DNA of 64,000 nt from Sweltsa coloradensis (Eukaryota > Arthropoda > Insecta > Plecoptera > Chloroperlidae). The DNA is taken from positions 62,001 to 126,000 of the forward strand of contig JAMZAV010000055.1 of assembly GCA_024449915.1 (NCBI GenBank). The letters run 5' to 3'. Below, in pieces: positions 51,101-59,523 of this stretch (position 1 is the first letter of the stretch; each line of letters opens with the position of its first letter). The position numbers and the translations under genes were made by a program. The notes below the pieces were generated by a model. It had not been told where the DNA came from, did not search any database, and worked only from the letters and a program-made list of their open reading frames with translations.

Positions 51101-52804
51101 CTCTTATGGCTCGAATGTCTGTTTTTTTTTTTTCTGTAACTGCTTCGATACAGGTCGCACCGTTTCTCTGATCGACCTGAAATTTTGCACACATGTACAT
51201 ACCACCTAGGCGGGTTGCTGTATAGTTTTGTGGCAAAATCGTTCAAAAAGTTAAAAAGTTACATTAAAGTTAATCGAAAGTTTTTTTTCAAACTAAACGG
51301 CGACAAAATCTGAGGTGGCCAAATCATTTAGAATGTCCGTCCGATCAAGAATATGTTATTTTTATTTTGATCCGATAAGTAGTGTAGATGGAAATTACAT
51401 TATAACAAAGTCCCGTTACCATGGCAACGGAAAGTCGCACAGCTTTTTTGGCTCATGATAGCGGTCAAACGGAGGCTCGGATCGAGTTGAAATTTTGACC
51501 ATCCGCAAGTTTCGTTCCTGATTGAATGCCATTAGTTTTGTGGCAAAATCGTTCAAAAAGTTATAAAGTTACATTAAAGTTAACCTAAAGTTTTTTTGAA
51601 AACTAAACGGCGACAAAATCTGAGGTAGCCAAATCATTTAGAATGTCCGTCCGGTCACGAATATGTTAATTTTATTTTGATCCGATAAGTAGTGTAGATA
51701 GAAATTACATTTTAACAAAAGTAACGTTACCATGGCAACGAAAGTAGCACAAGAATTCTGGTCACTATGTACTGCCACCTAGAAGAAATCAAGAGTAAAA
51801 TAGTTTTCCCAAAGAAATGATGTCAAGGTCCTCTAGATGGCGGTGGATTTTATCCATTCTCTCCTATTTTACAAATTTTCAACTAAATCGGTCAAGACCT
51901 TAAAGACTTATTGGTACGTAACATTATGGGAATGTCGTTCTCGGGTCGTGTTGCACGTACCGGTGCTCGCTCAACAACGCGTCCAACTGAGCGTTTTCCT
52001 AGTATTTTTAATAGGAAAAGCAAAAAACAGGACAAAAAACTGCTGTTTTTAACTGTTTCTGTGCCCTGTTTCCAGGACTGATCACACGCACTGAGGCAGA
52101 AACTTTGCTCAGCAATCAGCCCCGAGGAAGTTTCTTAGTTCGCCTCTCGGAGAGGATATGGGGCTATGCCATCACGTATCGAGACGGAGAGCGTTGCAAG
52201 CATTATCTCATCGATGCGTCTAGCGGCCATTACCAATTCCTCGGCCATAATCAAATAATGCATGACACATTGAGTAAGTACATTAGCGTCATTTACAGTA
52301 TCAATGTTTTTAAATGCGTTTTACTTTTTACAAACTTTAGCCAAAAATTGCCTACAGAGTCGACAAATATTTTACGTATTTGACAACAATGTTATATTAG
52401 TGTTTATTTCTTTGTATGATAAAGAACAATTCCTAGTGTGATAGTAATATTTTTCACTTATAAGTCACAAAATCTTAAAAGCTAAGGTTTATCAAATAGA
52501 AAGTTTAGTTTTTTTAATGTGTATTTAACAATACTCTTAGTTGCCAGAGCTATTCAGGACCTACTCTGACCTAGGCTCAGCCAGGTGCCTGACAGTTACA
52601 AAAACCTACTCTGCACAAGCTTGTTATTAATACTCAATAATTTGCTTGGATTTTAATTTTCAATTTTTTCTTCCAGGTGACTTTATCCGCTATTATGGTC
52701 GTAACCCGATCTCAGCGCTTGGAAAGGAGTTGCTTTTGATGGCGTGCCCCCGCAACGGCATTCCAGAAGTTTTCCAAGGTCCACTTGCCATAAACCCAAC
52801 TTAA
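38959..52804 (+). CDS. SH2D4A: SH2 domain-containing protein 4A/4B-like (7 coding exons)
   Basis: Spliced CDS: 38959-39142, 42934-43379, 47281-47437, 48569-48710, 49285-49442, 52076-52273, 52677-52804. All junctions are GT-AG and phases match (1,0,1,2,1,1), giving 470 aa; human SH2D4A is about 454. The N-terminus (MLQQIL..WVDPELL, then MREEQVRKW) and WVWVMGEH at about 77-84 are family signatures. A charged helical, probably coiled-coil stretch runs about 210-300. The SH2 domain spans about 360-455, with the FLVR motif at 382-385; R385 is the phosphotyrosine-binding arginine. It ends shortly after the domain, as in the family. SH2D4 proteins are cytoplasmic adaptors without catalytic activity that bind phosphotyrosine partners. 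The first ATG follows the acceptor by 5 nt, so the 5' leader is spliced. Introns carry several mobile elements. Orthology to 4A versus 4B is not resolved. Confidence 0.93.
39143..42933 (+). other. SH2D4-like intron 1
   Basis: 3.8 kb, no exon visible. It contains SINE fragments at about 39630-39725 (family of 46.8 kb) and 40675-40740 (minus-strand B box AGTTCGATTCCC). A GT-rich patch at about 41925-42000 has no evident function. Confidence 0.6.
42934..43379 (+). CDS. SH2D4A: SH2D4-like coding exon 2
   Basis: Acceptor CTTGTTGCAG, then AGCGTCAGGTG. Residues 62-210. It has the family motif EPWVWVMGEH and a long Glu/Ala/Gln-rich helix. It ends CTCAACCAG|GTAAAA in phase 0. The frame stays open into the intron through the (ATACCA)n repeat, so retention would add a Tyr-Gln repeat tail. 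Confidence 0.92.
43384..43455 (+). repeat. (ATACCA)12 microsatellite in intron 2
   Basis: About twelve uninterrupted copies of the hexamer ATACCA starting four bases after the exon-2 donor GT. It is in frame with the exon and would encode (Tyr-Gln)n if not spliced. Likely polymorphic in length. Confidence 0.97.
43813..43827 (+). repeat. Target-site duplication, left copy
   Basis: CTGGCACCGAGTATT. Identical to 46145-46159; it marks the 3' side of the retroelement insertion, directly before its T run (poly(A) on the minus strand). Confidence 0.93.
44076..45590 (-). CDS. Retrotransposon ORF1 (Gag-like, zinc knuckles)
   Basis: 504 aa, uninterrupted. The N-terminal half is Ser/Asn-rich and low in complexity. 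From about residue 176 (PPITVYGV) through 330 it resembles the pre-C2HC region of Jockey/X-element ORF1 proteins. Three cysteine-histidine knuckles follow: C334-x2-C-x4-H-x4-C347 (perfect CCHC spacing), C353-x2-C-x3-H-x4-C365, and C375..H382..C389. Such proteins coat the element RNA and deliver it to target DNA; nucleic-acid binding is expected. The start is the first ATG, about 550 nt into the element. The absence of stops and the identical target duplications point to a young copy. Confidence 0.92.
   Translation of the reverse strand: MSTNPPKMIPSKLIQSLLDSNTQPPIKNNDKWTKLPLSKRSPRFCSPGDTDFRYKPSFLNKRFKAAPNADGNSQPSTSSASSSKLSHNTSQPIALSNRYEPLSQVNDAIYPELNVDMLKPGRDMSMDHDQSAGDAHSMSSSASSSKTQHTFRDDVSTHNSIRESNSDRLPKPKDRAPPITVYGVPTYNSLIRIINASTNGKVTISSTSDTFKIKPDSRKTYDDLITHFKGKEIMFHTFPTTEQRTKKLVLRGISATVETATILSDLQSQGVSVLDVRQLTHRAEEGGGERQPMPLFVITTQVNAPGNPLHLVERVCHHRVTVERYRGPKGPRQCFNCQQFGHSSHFCNVVPVCFKCADYHPSKDCPKSPSEPAKCFNCKQDHPASYRKCPTYLRALDARTPQGTQYTRRAYKKSTDHSNLPPVIPLNPQHSFADVVNNLNRPPAARRLAQPRPEPTASSNTPEASVFTIIDGLVDALTAMSTDPIITTIASLIKMFISTRRNGP
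46113..46120 (-). promoter_or_regulatory. DPE-like motif of the retroelement promoter
   Basis: CGGACGTG on the minus strand; the GGACGTG core starts at about +26 of the inserted element. Drosophila Jockey-clade and I elements use an internal TATA-less promoter with a downstream element RGWCGTG at about +28 to +34, so sequence and position fit. Function is inferred. Confidence 0.6.
46145..46159 (+). repeat. Target-site duplication, right copy
   Basis: CTGGCACCGAGTATT, the same as 43813-43827. It marks the 5' end of the retroelement; the first element bases on the minus strand are TTCCATC. Confidence 0.93.
46790..46960 (-). mobile_element. tRNA-derived SINE
   Basis: On the minus strand the head reads TGGCTCAAGCGTTAAGCGCG (A box region) and then CCGGATTCAGCTCCCG (B-box-like), followed by a body containing GACCGGCAATCCTGACC and AGGTTTTCCTCAGTCG. 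The body recurs at 39657-39720 and 12695-12760, so it is a dispersed family. Located in SH2D4-like intron 2. Confidence 0.6.
47281..47437 (+). CDS. SH2D4A: SH2D4-like coding exon 3
   Basis: Strong acceptor TTTTCTTTCAG. Residues 211-262 plus one base. Highly charged helical sequence (WEKKVMEERTSEIFKRLKSK), consistent with the coiled-coil middle of the family. Donor CAGG|GTAAAT, phase 1. Confidence 0.92.
48569..48710 (+). CDS. SH2D4A: SH2D4-like coding exon 4
   Basis: Acceptor CTCATGTTTCAG, donor CTCAG|GTAAGA (phase 2). Residues 263-309 continue the charged helix (ERKAKEAEQQIRLIARRARE) and then a Ser/Pro linker (NNSPSPTLESSLR). Confidence 0.92.
49285..49442 (+). CDS. SH2D4A: SH2D4-like coding exon 5
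   Basis: Acceptor TATGTTTCCAG, donor CATG|GTTAGT (phase 1). Residues 310-362. It contains the helix EAVVEWFRSSE and ends in TIAPWFHG, the start of the SH2 domain (W360). Confidence 0.93.
49724..49742 (+). repeat. Dispersed motif TTTGGTGGAGGTGCCGGGT
   Basis: One of seven plus-strand occurrences in the window (7183, 25661, 26994, 31071, 31108, 49724, 63770), some with one to three changes. Here in SH2D4-like intron 5. See findings. Confidence 0.8.
50355..50410 (-). mobile_element. SINE 3' tail, truncated
   Basis: The reverse complement reads ACTGAGTGGGTAGACTC followed by TAAATAC and an ATTT-rich tail, matching the 3' end of the SINE at 53655-53700. It is cut by the rolling-circle element that starts at 50411. 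Confidence 0.55.
50411..51070 (+). mobile_element. Helentron-like element, copy G (3' end missing)
   Basis: It starts GGATGAGCGTAGCGAGCG after CATT and follows the copy-E block order up to the A/T-rich part, then runs directly into element H without its own CGCTCATCC..CTAG terminus. This may be a chimeric transposition product or H inserted in its tail. Confidence 0.7.
51415..51428. promoter_or_regulatory. RFX X-box-like palindrome 1
   Basis: GTTACCATGGCAAC fits the RFX-factor consensus GTTNCCATGGNAAC at all positions. It is part of the internal repeat of element H. Activity is not known. Confidence 0.5.
51726..51739. promoter_or_regulatory. RFX X-box-like palindrome 2
   Basis: Second GTTACCATGGCAAC, 311 bp from the first, in the second internal repeat of element H. 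Confidence 0.5.
52076..52273 (+). CDS. SH2D4A: SH2D4-like coding exon 6 (SH2 core)
   Basis: Acceptor CCTGTTTCCAG, donor TTGA|GTAAGT (phase 1). Residues 363-428, with the FLVR arginine (R385), then YAITYRDG and KHYLIDAS strands typical of SH2D4 SH2 domains. Confidence 0.95.
52677..52804 (+). CDS. SH2D4A: SH2D4-like terminal coding exon 7
   Basis: Acceptor TTTCTTCCAG. Residues 429-470 complete the SH2 domain (DFIRYY..PISALGKELLL) and end at TAA (52802-52804). Confidence 0.95.
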
Positions 52805-52953
52805 AGTTGAACACTTTCCACTATATAATTATTATCTATCTTACTGACAATGACTGTGAATATTTTATTATGTTCAGTTTTTCTAGTTGGCTCATGAGAA
52901 TGTAGTCAACTTCGCTGAATCAAAGCTTCGTTATTCGAAAATATATTATTTTC

Positions 52954-52959
52954 AATAAA
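52954..52959 (+). terminator. Poly(A) signal of the SH2D4-like gene
   Basis: AATAAA 150 nt after the stop codon, the first canonical signal downstream, so the 3' UTR is probably about 170 nt. Confidence 0.75.
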
Positions 52960-53267
52960 ATTATTATTAGTTTTTAAAAGTTCTTTATGTGTTTTATTTC
53001 ACAACTATTTAAAAGAAATTGTACTACTACTTAACATTAACAACAACTTATAACTAAAGACTAATCATAAATATATAATTATATAAATATTATTTAATTG
53101 GAAAATGTATGATAGAAAATATGAGAACTTAGTACTTAGTACCATCGTATCTTTCATTTGCATAAATACCTTTTTCTAGGTACTGGAAGTAAGATGTGAA
53201 AATCAAAATATACAATGCAAAATAAGTTTCTTCCAAACAAGATTTTCTAGACATTACATAGTAATTG

Positions 53268-53690
53268 TGTGGCTCGTTGGTCTTGTGGTTAGCGTATCTG
53301 CTTCCAATGCAGAAGGTCCAGGGTTCGATTCCCGCTAAAGTCAGGAGTTTTTTAACTTCTGATTTGGACTTAAGTCCATCAGTTCCTGTCTTAGGAGTTT
53401 GTAAACGGTGACTTTGGAGCCGTCCTAGCAACGAAGCACATAATGAATTTCAGAGTTGTTCTGAATCGGCCTTGTTGATTCTGGCGTTGATTCGCGGATG
53501 TTCGCACTGTCCATACCACTGATTGCTATATTTCCTATTAAAAAAAAATATCGATCTTTGGTTGGTTATCGCTCACTCGTCGATTGCGTCGGGGCCTGCA
53601 GGGTTGGCTTGGTCGCTTTGATTTAAAGTCCCCCACTGAAAATCAGTTATATAACTGAGTGGATAGACTCTAAATAAAATTTATTATTTA
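53268..53690 (+). mobile_element. tRNA-derived SINE, full-length copy
   Basis: The head resembles a tRNA: TGGTCTTGTGGTTAGCG (A box), an anticodon arm TCTGC-TTCCAAT-GCAGA whose loop positions would read CCA, and GGGTTCGATTCCCGC (B box). The acceptor stem is not closed, so it is a SINE head and not a tRNA gene. The body continues through a block with GATTGCGTCGGGGCC and ends with TTATATAACTGAGTGG and an AT-rich tail. A second copy is at 19767-20145. Confidence 0.8.
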
Positions 53691-53713
53691 TTATTTTTAT
53701 AAGTTATTTGAAA

Positions 53714-54168
53714 CTAGGCCGCTTCGCTAACGCTTTTTCCAGTCGTATCGATGGATGAGCTTTATGGTTGATTATTGTTGCCCTAAAAGTACGATTTCTA
53801 TGAGAAATATTTCTTCGATTGTCTCTAAAATCATAACATATCTAAGTTCAGTGATTTCAAATGTTCCCAAATAGTTTCATCAAGATTGGATTAGCCGTTT
53901 GACCGGTCACTGGCAAAATATCACTAAAATATTGCATTAATTTTTTTTGTAGACATAACAGTATTATATTCATGAGAAATATATTTCTTCGATGGTACCA
54001 AAAAACTTGGCTGATCTGAGTTCAGAGATTTCAAAGTTTCCGCTCCAATCTTCATCAAGAATACATATTATGCTGCTTGCTCGGTAGAGAGCGAACAAAC
54101 AGCCAAAAAAAACACCCAAGCTATTTTTCTCAGAGTAAGTAAAATTGAAGTCTTTGCTTCGCTCATAC
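53714..54168 (-). mobile_element. Helentron-like element, copy J (shortened, degraded)
   Basis: The left edge CTAGGCCGCTTCGCTAACG and right edge CTTCGCTCAT are degenerate forms of the family termini in minus orientation. The block with TTCAGAGATTTCAAA and TTCATCAAGA is the copy-B interior. It lies directly after the SINE tail. Confidence 0.55.
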
Positions 54169-54693
54169 AATTATTTTTTGAATGAAATATAATATGCTTA
54201 ACACAATGCTGTGTGCCATACTCCAATGCTACATAGAATTTCATACAACTCATTGGACTATAGCCAACTAAACCACACAGTTTTGGTGGTGGTACAAAGT
54301 CAGGATCAATTCCTAAATTCAACTTATAATCGCAGACTTCGTCGATGTCTCAGTGCGGTAAAGTACATATGGGTGGTTTGGGTCAGTTCAGGTATCTATT
54401 TTGTGTAAGTTGCCATTTATCCAACAATGCCTCATTAAAGAGATTGATCTATATTAAATAATATGTGAGGCTGTGCAACCCTACAAAGGCACTTGCGTGT
54501 AGATTAATTTACATTTGTTTATTCTTTATATTTTATATTACAATATAATATTATTATTGAACAATATAATTGATATTCCAATATGTTTGGTTACAAACTA
54601 TGGGGACTTTGGATAAACTAGGATAAATAATTTAAATTAAATTATACATTGCAGTGTGTAAATCATAACAATAAATGGTAAATAGGACTGTCC

Positions 54694-54798
54694 TCAAGCT
54701 ACATTATATGAAAGCCGATGAGGAAGTGCTAGCGAGATCTTCTGACGCACTTTCCGTTTAAAGTAAGGGGCCGGAACATATCGAGGTTTATCGCATAC
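54694..54798 (-). CDS. Small minus-strand gene, last exon (isoform 1)
   Basis: Acceptor TATTTTTTCCAG, then 34 codons (VCDKPRYVPAPYFKRK..) and TGA at 54694-54696. Phase 0 agrees with the exon ending at 58206. GC is higher than in the surrounding intron. A plausible poly(A) signal lies 170 nt downstream. Confidence 0.5.
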   Translation of the reverse strand, partial: VCDKPRYVPAPYFKRKVRQKISLALPHRLSYNVA

Positions 54799-57700
54799 CT
54801 GGAAAAAATAATAGTAATTTAAAAATAAAATCATAAAACAATAGTTAATCAGTAATCACCAACACAGTTCCCAGCCTGGGTGCCTATTTACCCAAATGGA
54901 AACTTGTCAAATGACAGCGACAACTTAGCAAATATAACATTTGCTTCAGAATAAGTTGTCACTATAAGTAGTATTTTGAGTAAGTAAATAGATCCTTTGA
55001 GTGTTCTTGCTTAAGGTAGAACAAAATCTTTGAACTTACAACAAAGATGGATATTTAACGTGTACATGAAATTAATTTATTACATACAGTTAACCAATTT
55101 TTAGACGTTTCATCTTGCTGCTGAAAAAACTATATAAAAAAGGAATTCTTTACTTTGTATTAAATTATTGATCAAAATTGCAAATATTAAAATTTCAAAT
55201 CAGGATAATTATACAGCACTTCATTGAACCTAGTATTCGTTTGTATGGCGAGGTAAATATTTATTTTTTAAATATTAATTACCTCTATTTATTTTTTAAA
55301 TATTAGAGATCAGAAGTGTTTTATTAAATCCAGAACCTAAAAGTGGTCTTCAAAAAAAATAGTTTTATTTTCAGCCAAAAGCATTTCATTGCCATTATTC
55401 ATTTTCAAATTCGTTTCATATAAAACAAAAGTGTTGCATTTACAATGTGCTGCAACCAGACTGTTTAATAGCTGTCGTACATTTCATATTTGTTTGATTA
55501 GTGTTACATTCTGTTGAGTCCTAGTGTCTTTGGAATAATGTCCTTTTTGTAGAACAGTCTAGTATGGCAATTGATTAACTTACGTAACAGAAAACAGTTC
55601 CACGTTTTTAAAACCGCTTGAGTGAAACTTCTTCAAGAAAATATAATAATTACAAAAAATAAATTACAAATTATTATATTAATTGAAACATTAAACATTA
55701 CAAAAAGTTTTTGTGTCTAGAAATATACGCAAAGACAAGAGTATTATTCAGGATAGGGCTAGATAAGAGGAAAAATACTACAATGAGGCAATGACACTTT
55801 TGTGTGCCCATCAATAATATTTTATTTATTTACATTCCTCAGCGATTCTGCAAATATTTTTACCATAATGTATTATATGTGTTAAAGAGCACCCGATGGC
55901 ATACATAGTTTCAAGTGCTCGTACATGTGTCAAATTCATGTTAAGCGTTTAGAATTCCACATTCCCATAATAACATACATTTCAAATGTTTTAAAAAAAT
56001 AAATGCATTTACCACTTTACACGATTTAACATTAGTGAGAAAACCATAACTTTATTTGGTTAAAACTACATGCTACAAAAATATCTGCCAAGAAAAGAGC
56101 GACGCAAAAATATACCTAGGCTTTTAATGGGATACCGCCAGAAGGTTAGGTAAGTAAATTTGGGTTTAAGTTTAACAATACTAACAGAAAACAACCTTTA
56201 TTCATTCTTATTTATGTGATTAGAAAATATAAATAAATATTTATTTCTTATAACAGTGTTCTTAGTAATGTCAATCACTAGTACTAGTCATTTAATTATG
56301 ACCTTTAGAGGACGATTGTTAAAAGTAGAAGATACATGGATCCTGCTTGATCAAATTTTAATATCATTCTTCTGTACAATTGGTTTGTTAGATTAATTTT
56401 AAATTGAACATAAACGGTTCAACATTTATTTTCATGACAATACATATTTATTTATTTTATACCACCATATATTTTTACTTTTAGAACACTATTAAATTTA
56501 TATTTTTACATTTTTATTCATATAATTCATATGGAACCGGGTGTTTGATTATTATTATAATTCATATTATTTTTAAGTGTTATTTAGCTATGTTGAATTT
56601 ATTACCAACTGTTTGACAAGAATATACATTAATGTCATTCAAAAATTGCAGTTTGTCGTGCAATGTTGTCTCAATATGAGAATAACATAAGTAATAATGT
56701 TTGGTTGTAATGACGACTAATCGGAAAGCAGAAGAGCCGAATCAAGTTGCAATATAAGTTTTATTTTGATCAAGGCTTTCTTTCACAACATGGAGTATTT
56801 TTATATGTTGAAAAGTAACAGTCTGTATTTATTCATAACTTGCAAAATGTTTATTTTTGTTAGCTCTGAACTATTTAACGATAACATATGGGCCGAATTA
56901 GCCCATAAAGAATTTAATGTCCGCATTCAACAAAATGCAAGTAGTCCCTAATGACAAGTACTAGTGTATGAATTATTTGAATAATAAAATTAAAAAAATT
57001 GTTTGTTTGGCCTAGATGATTTTTACAATTTTTGTGTCAAATCTTGAATGATTATAAATATTATAAAAAGTGTTTAGTTTTTTTATGTGAATAGTTTAGC
57101 CAATTTGTTCAATGCTTCTTATTACCGTATTCCCTTATATAACCATGTAAGAAACTGAAAGCAACAAGGCTGAACATGACATACATTATCAATCAATCAA
57201 TCATTAATACTTGGCAATTTCCTTCAGTTTTTAGCTGACCCTAAATGAAATAAGTCCAACATCAACGTTGTGTTTCAAACAAACGGAAAGTTTTTGGAAT
57301 TAAATCTGGCCTTGGGGCTCTGCGACGGTGGTCGAGACGGGTTGTCGCTCTGAAAGGAACAAGAAACATCACCATGCAAAAACAACACCACAATAAATAC
57401 AAACACCATCCACCAGTACCGGCAAATCTTTGGTACCGGTATTCCATTCAGTTAAAATCAAATATATGCACTTGTGAGACATTTTGTCCTGTTGTAATGT
57501 GGCCACAAATAAACAGATACTAAACACCAAAAAAACAAGTTTCAATGTAAACTGCAATCCTACTTTGCTTCAGGGCAAGAATGTGTGATTGAAATAATAC
57601 AATGTGTGTGGCATTAATTATGTTAGTTCTATACACAGTTTATAAAATAAAATAAAATATAATAAAACGTTAATGCCTACATCAATAGAGATGTAAGTGG

Positions 57701-59408
57701 TAGGAAGAGCAGGTACATAATTAATATCCATATACTAGATGTTCTATAAAAGGGATGGTAGTGCTTATGTATGTACTGTACATGAATCTGTTTGAAGAAT
57801 GAAGAAAACGGAAAACTAATAGTAAAAATGTGTACAATTTTTGTGTAACTCGAGGATTTGAGTTTATGCAAATATACGTATATCGCAGACAACTATTTAC
57901 TCTATGAGAGCTGAAACCAACAACATATTTATATTACAATAAATGCATATAAAATGTATGTAAATTACATAAAAGTCATGATTATATTTTTAAAGGCAAT
58001 GCAATTATTTGTAAAGAAAGCAATACAAAAGTATTCGTACAAAACAAAAAAGGTACCTGTTTCATTTTGTATATAACTTAACTAGATAAAGACATACAAC
58101 TTTTAATAGATGCATAGAGTTGTGTGATTGGTTAATATAGTATCTGGGCGAATAAATAATATTAGTCAAATTATAATTAAAGGTACACTCTGCTATAATA
58201 CTTACAGAGGAAATGAAAGTGTCACCAACATACTTTTTCTTCATTCCTTTGGTGGGGCTTCCAGATGCTGCAAAACATAAATGTTTACATTATGGTCAAT
58301 GCATTTCTCACTTAACATACACAAGCCTGAATTCACACCCCTGTACAAGTAAGTAGGTCGTACAGAACACGAACGACAAATCTACTGAATCTAGTAAGCA
58401 CCAATTACACGCACTGACATATTATTATTATAGTGACAACATTATGAACCTCAATGAGTTCCTCTCAAGTTTATGAGTATGCATGCTAAAGACCTCAAAA
58501 CCAACTAATTGATCTTGAAACGGATATCGGTAATTTATATTAACCCAACAAAATGGAATAAAAAATACTGTAGGTTAATGGGAAGGTAAAAAGATGGCTA
58601 TGATTTATATTTTCAATTTTGTACATCTCTCCATTGTCCTTAGGTTTAAGATTTGGTGACAAATTTAATTGCTAATTAATAACTTAGGTGCTTATAGTAA
58701 GTGCTCAGTAATACTGGCATTTACCGCCGGGTACGTTAGGTAGAGAGAAGTCGTCCACCGCCTTGTTGGCTCTCCACGCTGCATTCTCGTTCGTCTTGAT
58801 TGCTCCTAGGCGGCGGTTGTTCTGCCACTTTTCACTCGGGACAGAATCATGAGGCAATTGACTTTGTTGAACCTTATGGTGAGAAGAAACAGAAAAAATA
58901 TGATTTTTTAAAATTAATATATAAATACAAAGTAATCAGATAATGTAAGATGGTCTAGTAAGCCAAAAATGCAGGCATATGAAAAGAAGAAGAAGAAGAA
59001 GAAGAAAACCCCATAGTCCACACAATATAGTTATTCACAAAAATCTATTCAACATAAAACACGTTCAAAGATGAGTGTAGGTAGCATTCTTTCGTGTTCA
59101 TGATGGCTCTGGCGGAGTCATTGCATTTCTCCCAACAAACGTGAATTGGCGAGGGAAAGAGAAGGGGGGATTATTGGAGATTTTAAATTTAAATTCATTT
59201 TTGATAAATTGTAATACTTTTTCCAAATATTTACACAGCTTTAGAAAGGCTTATAAACACTAATATCAATACTGTAACCAAAAGAAGAAATGTAAAAAAC
59301 AGTGTTAACTTATCTAAACTGTAACCAAAAGAAGAAATGTAAAAAACAGTTTACCTTATCTAATTGGCTGACGTCAACCAACAGGCCTCTGTCTAGTCGA
59401 CGGATCAT
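54694..59408 (-). CDS. Unrecognised small gene, spliced (about 122 aa)
   Basis: Phase-compatible minus-strand exons: 59408-59355 (ATG at 59406-59408, 18 codons), 58872-58725, 58267-58206, 54798-54694. The joined product has an N-terminal MIRRLDRGLLVDV, a conserved-looking middle (EKWQNNRRLGAIKTNENAAW), a Lys-rich segment and a basic C-terminus (PYFKRKVRQK). An alternative last exon at 57349-57275 gives about 112 aa. I do not recognise the family; there is no signal peptide or transmembrane segment. An AATAAA lies at 54518-54523 (minus). These exons could instead be the 3' end of the CDKL-like gene, but the CDKL exon at 61.5 kb ends in a phase that puts a stop in the 59.4-kb exon, so I favour a separate gene starting near 59.5 kb. 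Confidence 0.55.
57275..57349 (-). CDS. Small minus-strand gene, alternative last exon
   Basis: Acceptor GTTCCTTTCAG, then 24 codons in phase 0 (SDNPSRPPSQSPKARFNSKN..) and TGA. No donor that would splice on in frame is evident. It would replace the 54.7-kb exon. Confidence 0.45.
   Translation of the reverse strand, partial: SDNPSRPPSQSPKARFNSKNFPFV
58206..58267 (-). CDS. Small minus-strand gene, exon 3
   Basis: Acceptor ATGTTTTGCAG, donor CCTCT|GTAAGT. 62 bp; one split Ala codon plus 20 codons (SGSPTKGMKKKYVGDTFISS). Phases 1 in, 0 out. Confidence 0.6.
58725..58872 (-). CDS. Small minus-strand gene, exon 2
   Basis: Acceptor after a pyrimidine tract (TTTTTCTGTTTCTTCTCACC) at ATAAG|GTTCAAC, donor GGCG|GTAAAT. 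49 codons plus one base. It is GC-rich against AT-rich flanks and is the strongest exon of this chain. Confidence 0.65.
58984..59007 (+). repeat. (AAG)n microsatellite
   Basis: Seven to eight uninterrupted AAG units, inside an intron of the small minus-strand gene. Confidence 0.9.
59264..59360. repeat. 48-bp tandem duplication at a splice donor
   Basis: The unit CTGTAACCAAAAGAAGAAAT..AAAAAACAGT and the following TTATCTAA occur twice (starting at about 59272 and 59319). The copy next to the exon keeps the donor (plus strand CAGTTTACCTTATC). The intronic copy has CAGTGTTAACTTATC, which removes the GT. Confidence 0.85.
59355..59408 (-). CDS. Small minus-strand gene, first coding exon
   Basis: ATG at 59406-59408, 18 codons, donor GATAAG|GTAAAC in phase 0, which matches exon 2. 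The open frame extends 8 codons upstream of the ATG, up to a TCTAGCAG that could alternatively be an intron acceptor. A TATAAA-containing word lies about 105 bp upstream (59508-59523). Confidence 0.5.
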
Positions 59409-59507
59409 GTTAGTCCGAGGGATGGCTGCTAGATGGAGTCAGGGTCCACTAGATACCTAACAGCTGCTGTAAGGTGGGTCTTCGCTTGTACTTCCACAAT
59501 GTATAAG

Positions 59508-59523
59508 CGCCATTTTATATCTT
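59508..59523 (-). promoter_or_regulatory. Promoter-like word, minus-strand copy
   Basis: AAGATATAAAATGGCG on the minus strand, about 100 bp upstream of the first ATG of the small minus-strand gene. The two copies are divergent, about 760 bp apart. Confidence 0.45.

Larger units (their letters stand above)
51072..52002 (+). mobile_element. Helentron-like element, copy H (second family)
   Basis: 5' end GAGCGAGCGAAGCGAGCG; inverted subterminal repeat GCTCGCTC 40 bp from the 3' end; terminus AACAACGCGTCCAACTGAGCG TTTTCCTAG|T. The 3' hairpin is shared with copies A, B and E but the interior is unrelated: two direct repeats of about 310 bp (about 51160-51440 and 51470-51750), each ending in a GTTACCATGGCAAC palindrome. 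It ends 73 bp before SH2D4-like exon 6. Confidence 0.7.

Noticed and set aside
53273..53345. tRNA-Trp-like gene (CCA in the anticodon loop)
   Set aside because: The acceptor stem does not pair and the sequence continues into a 420-bp body that is repeated at 19.8-20.1 kb.
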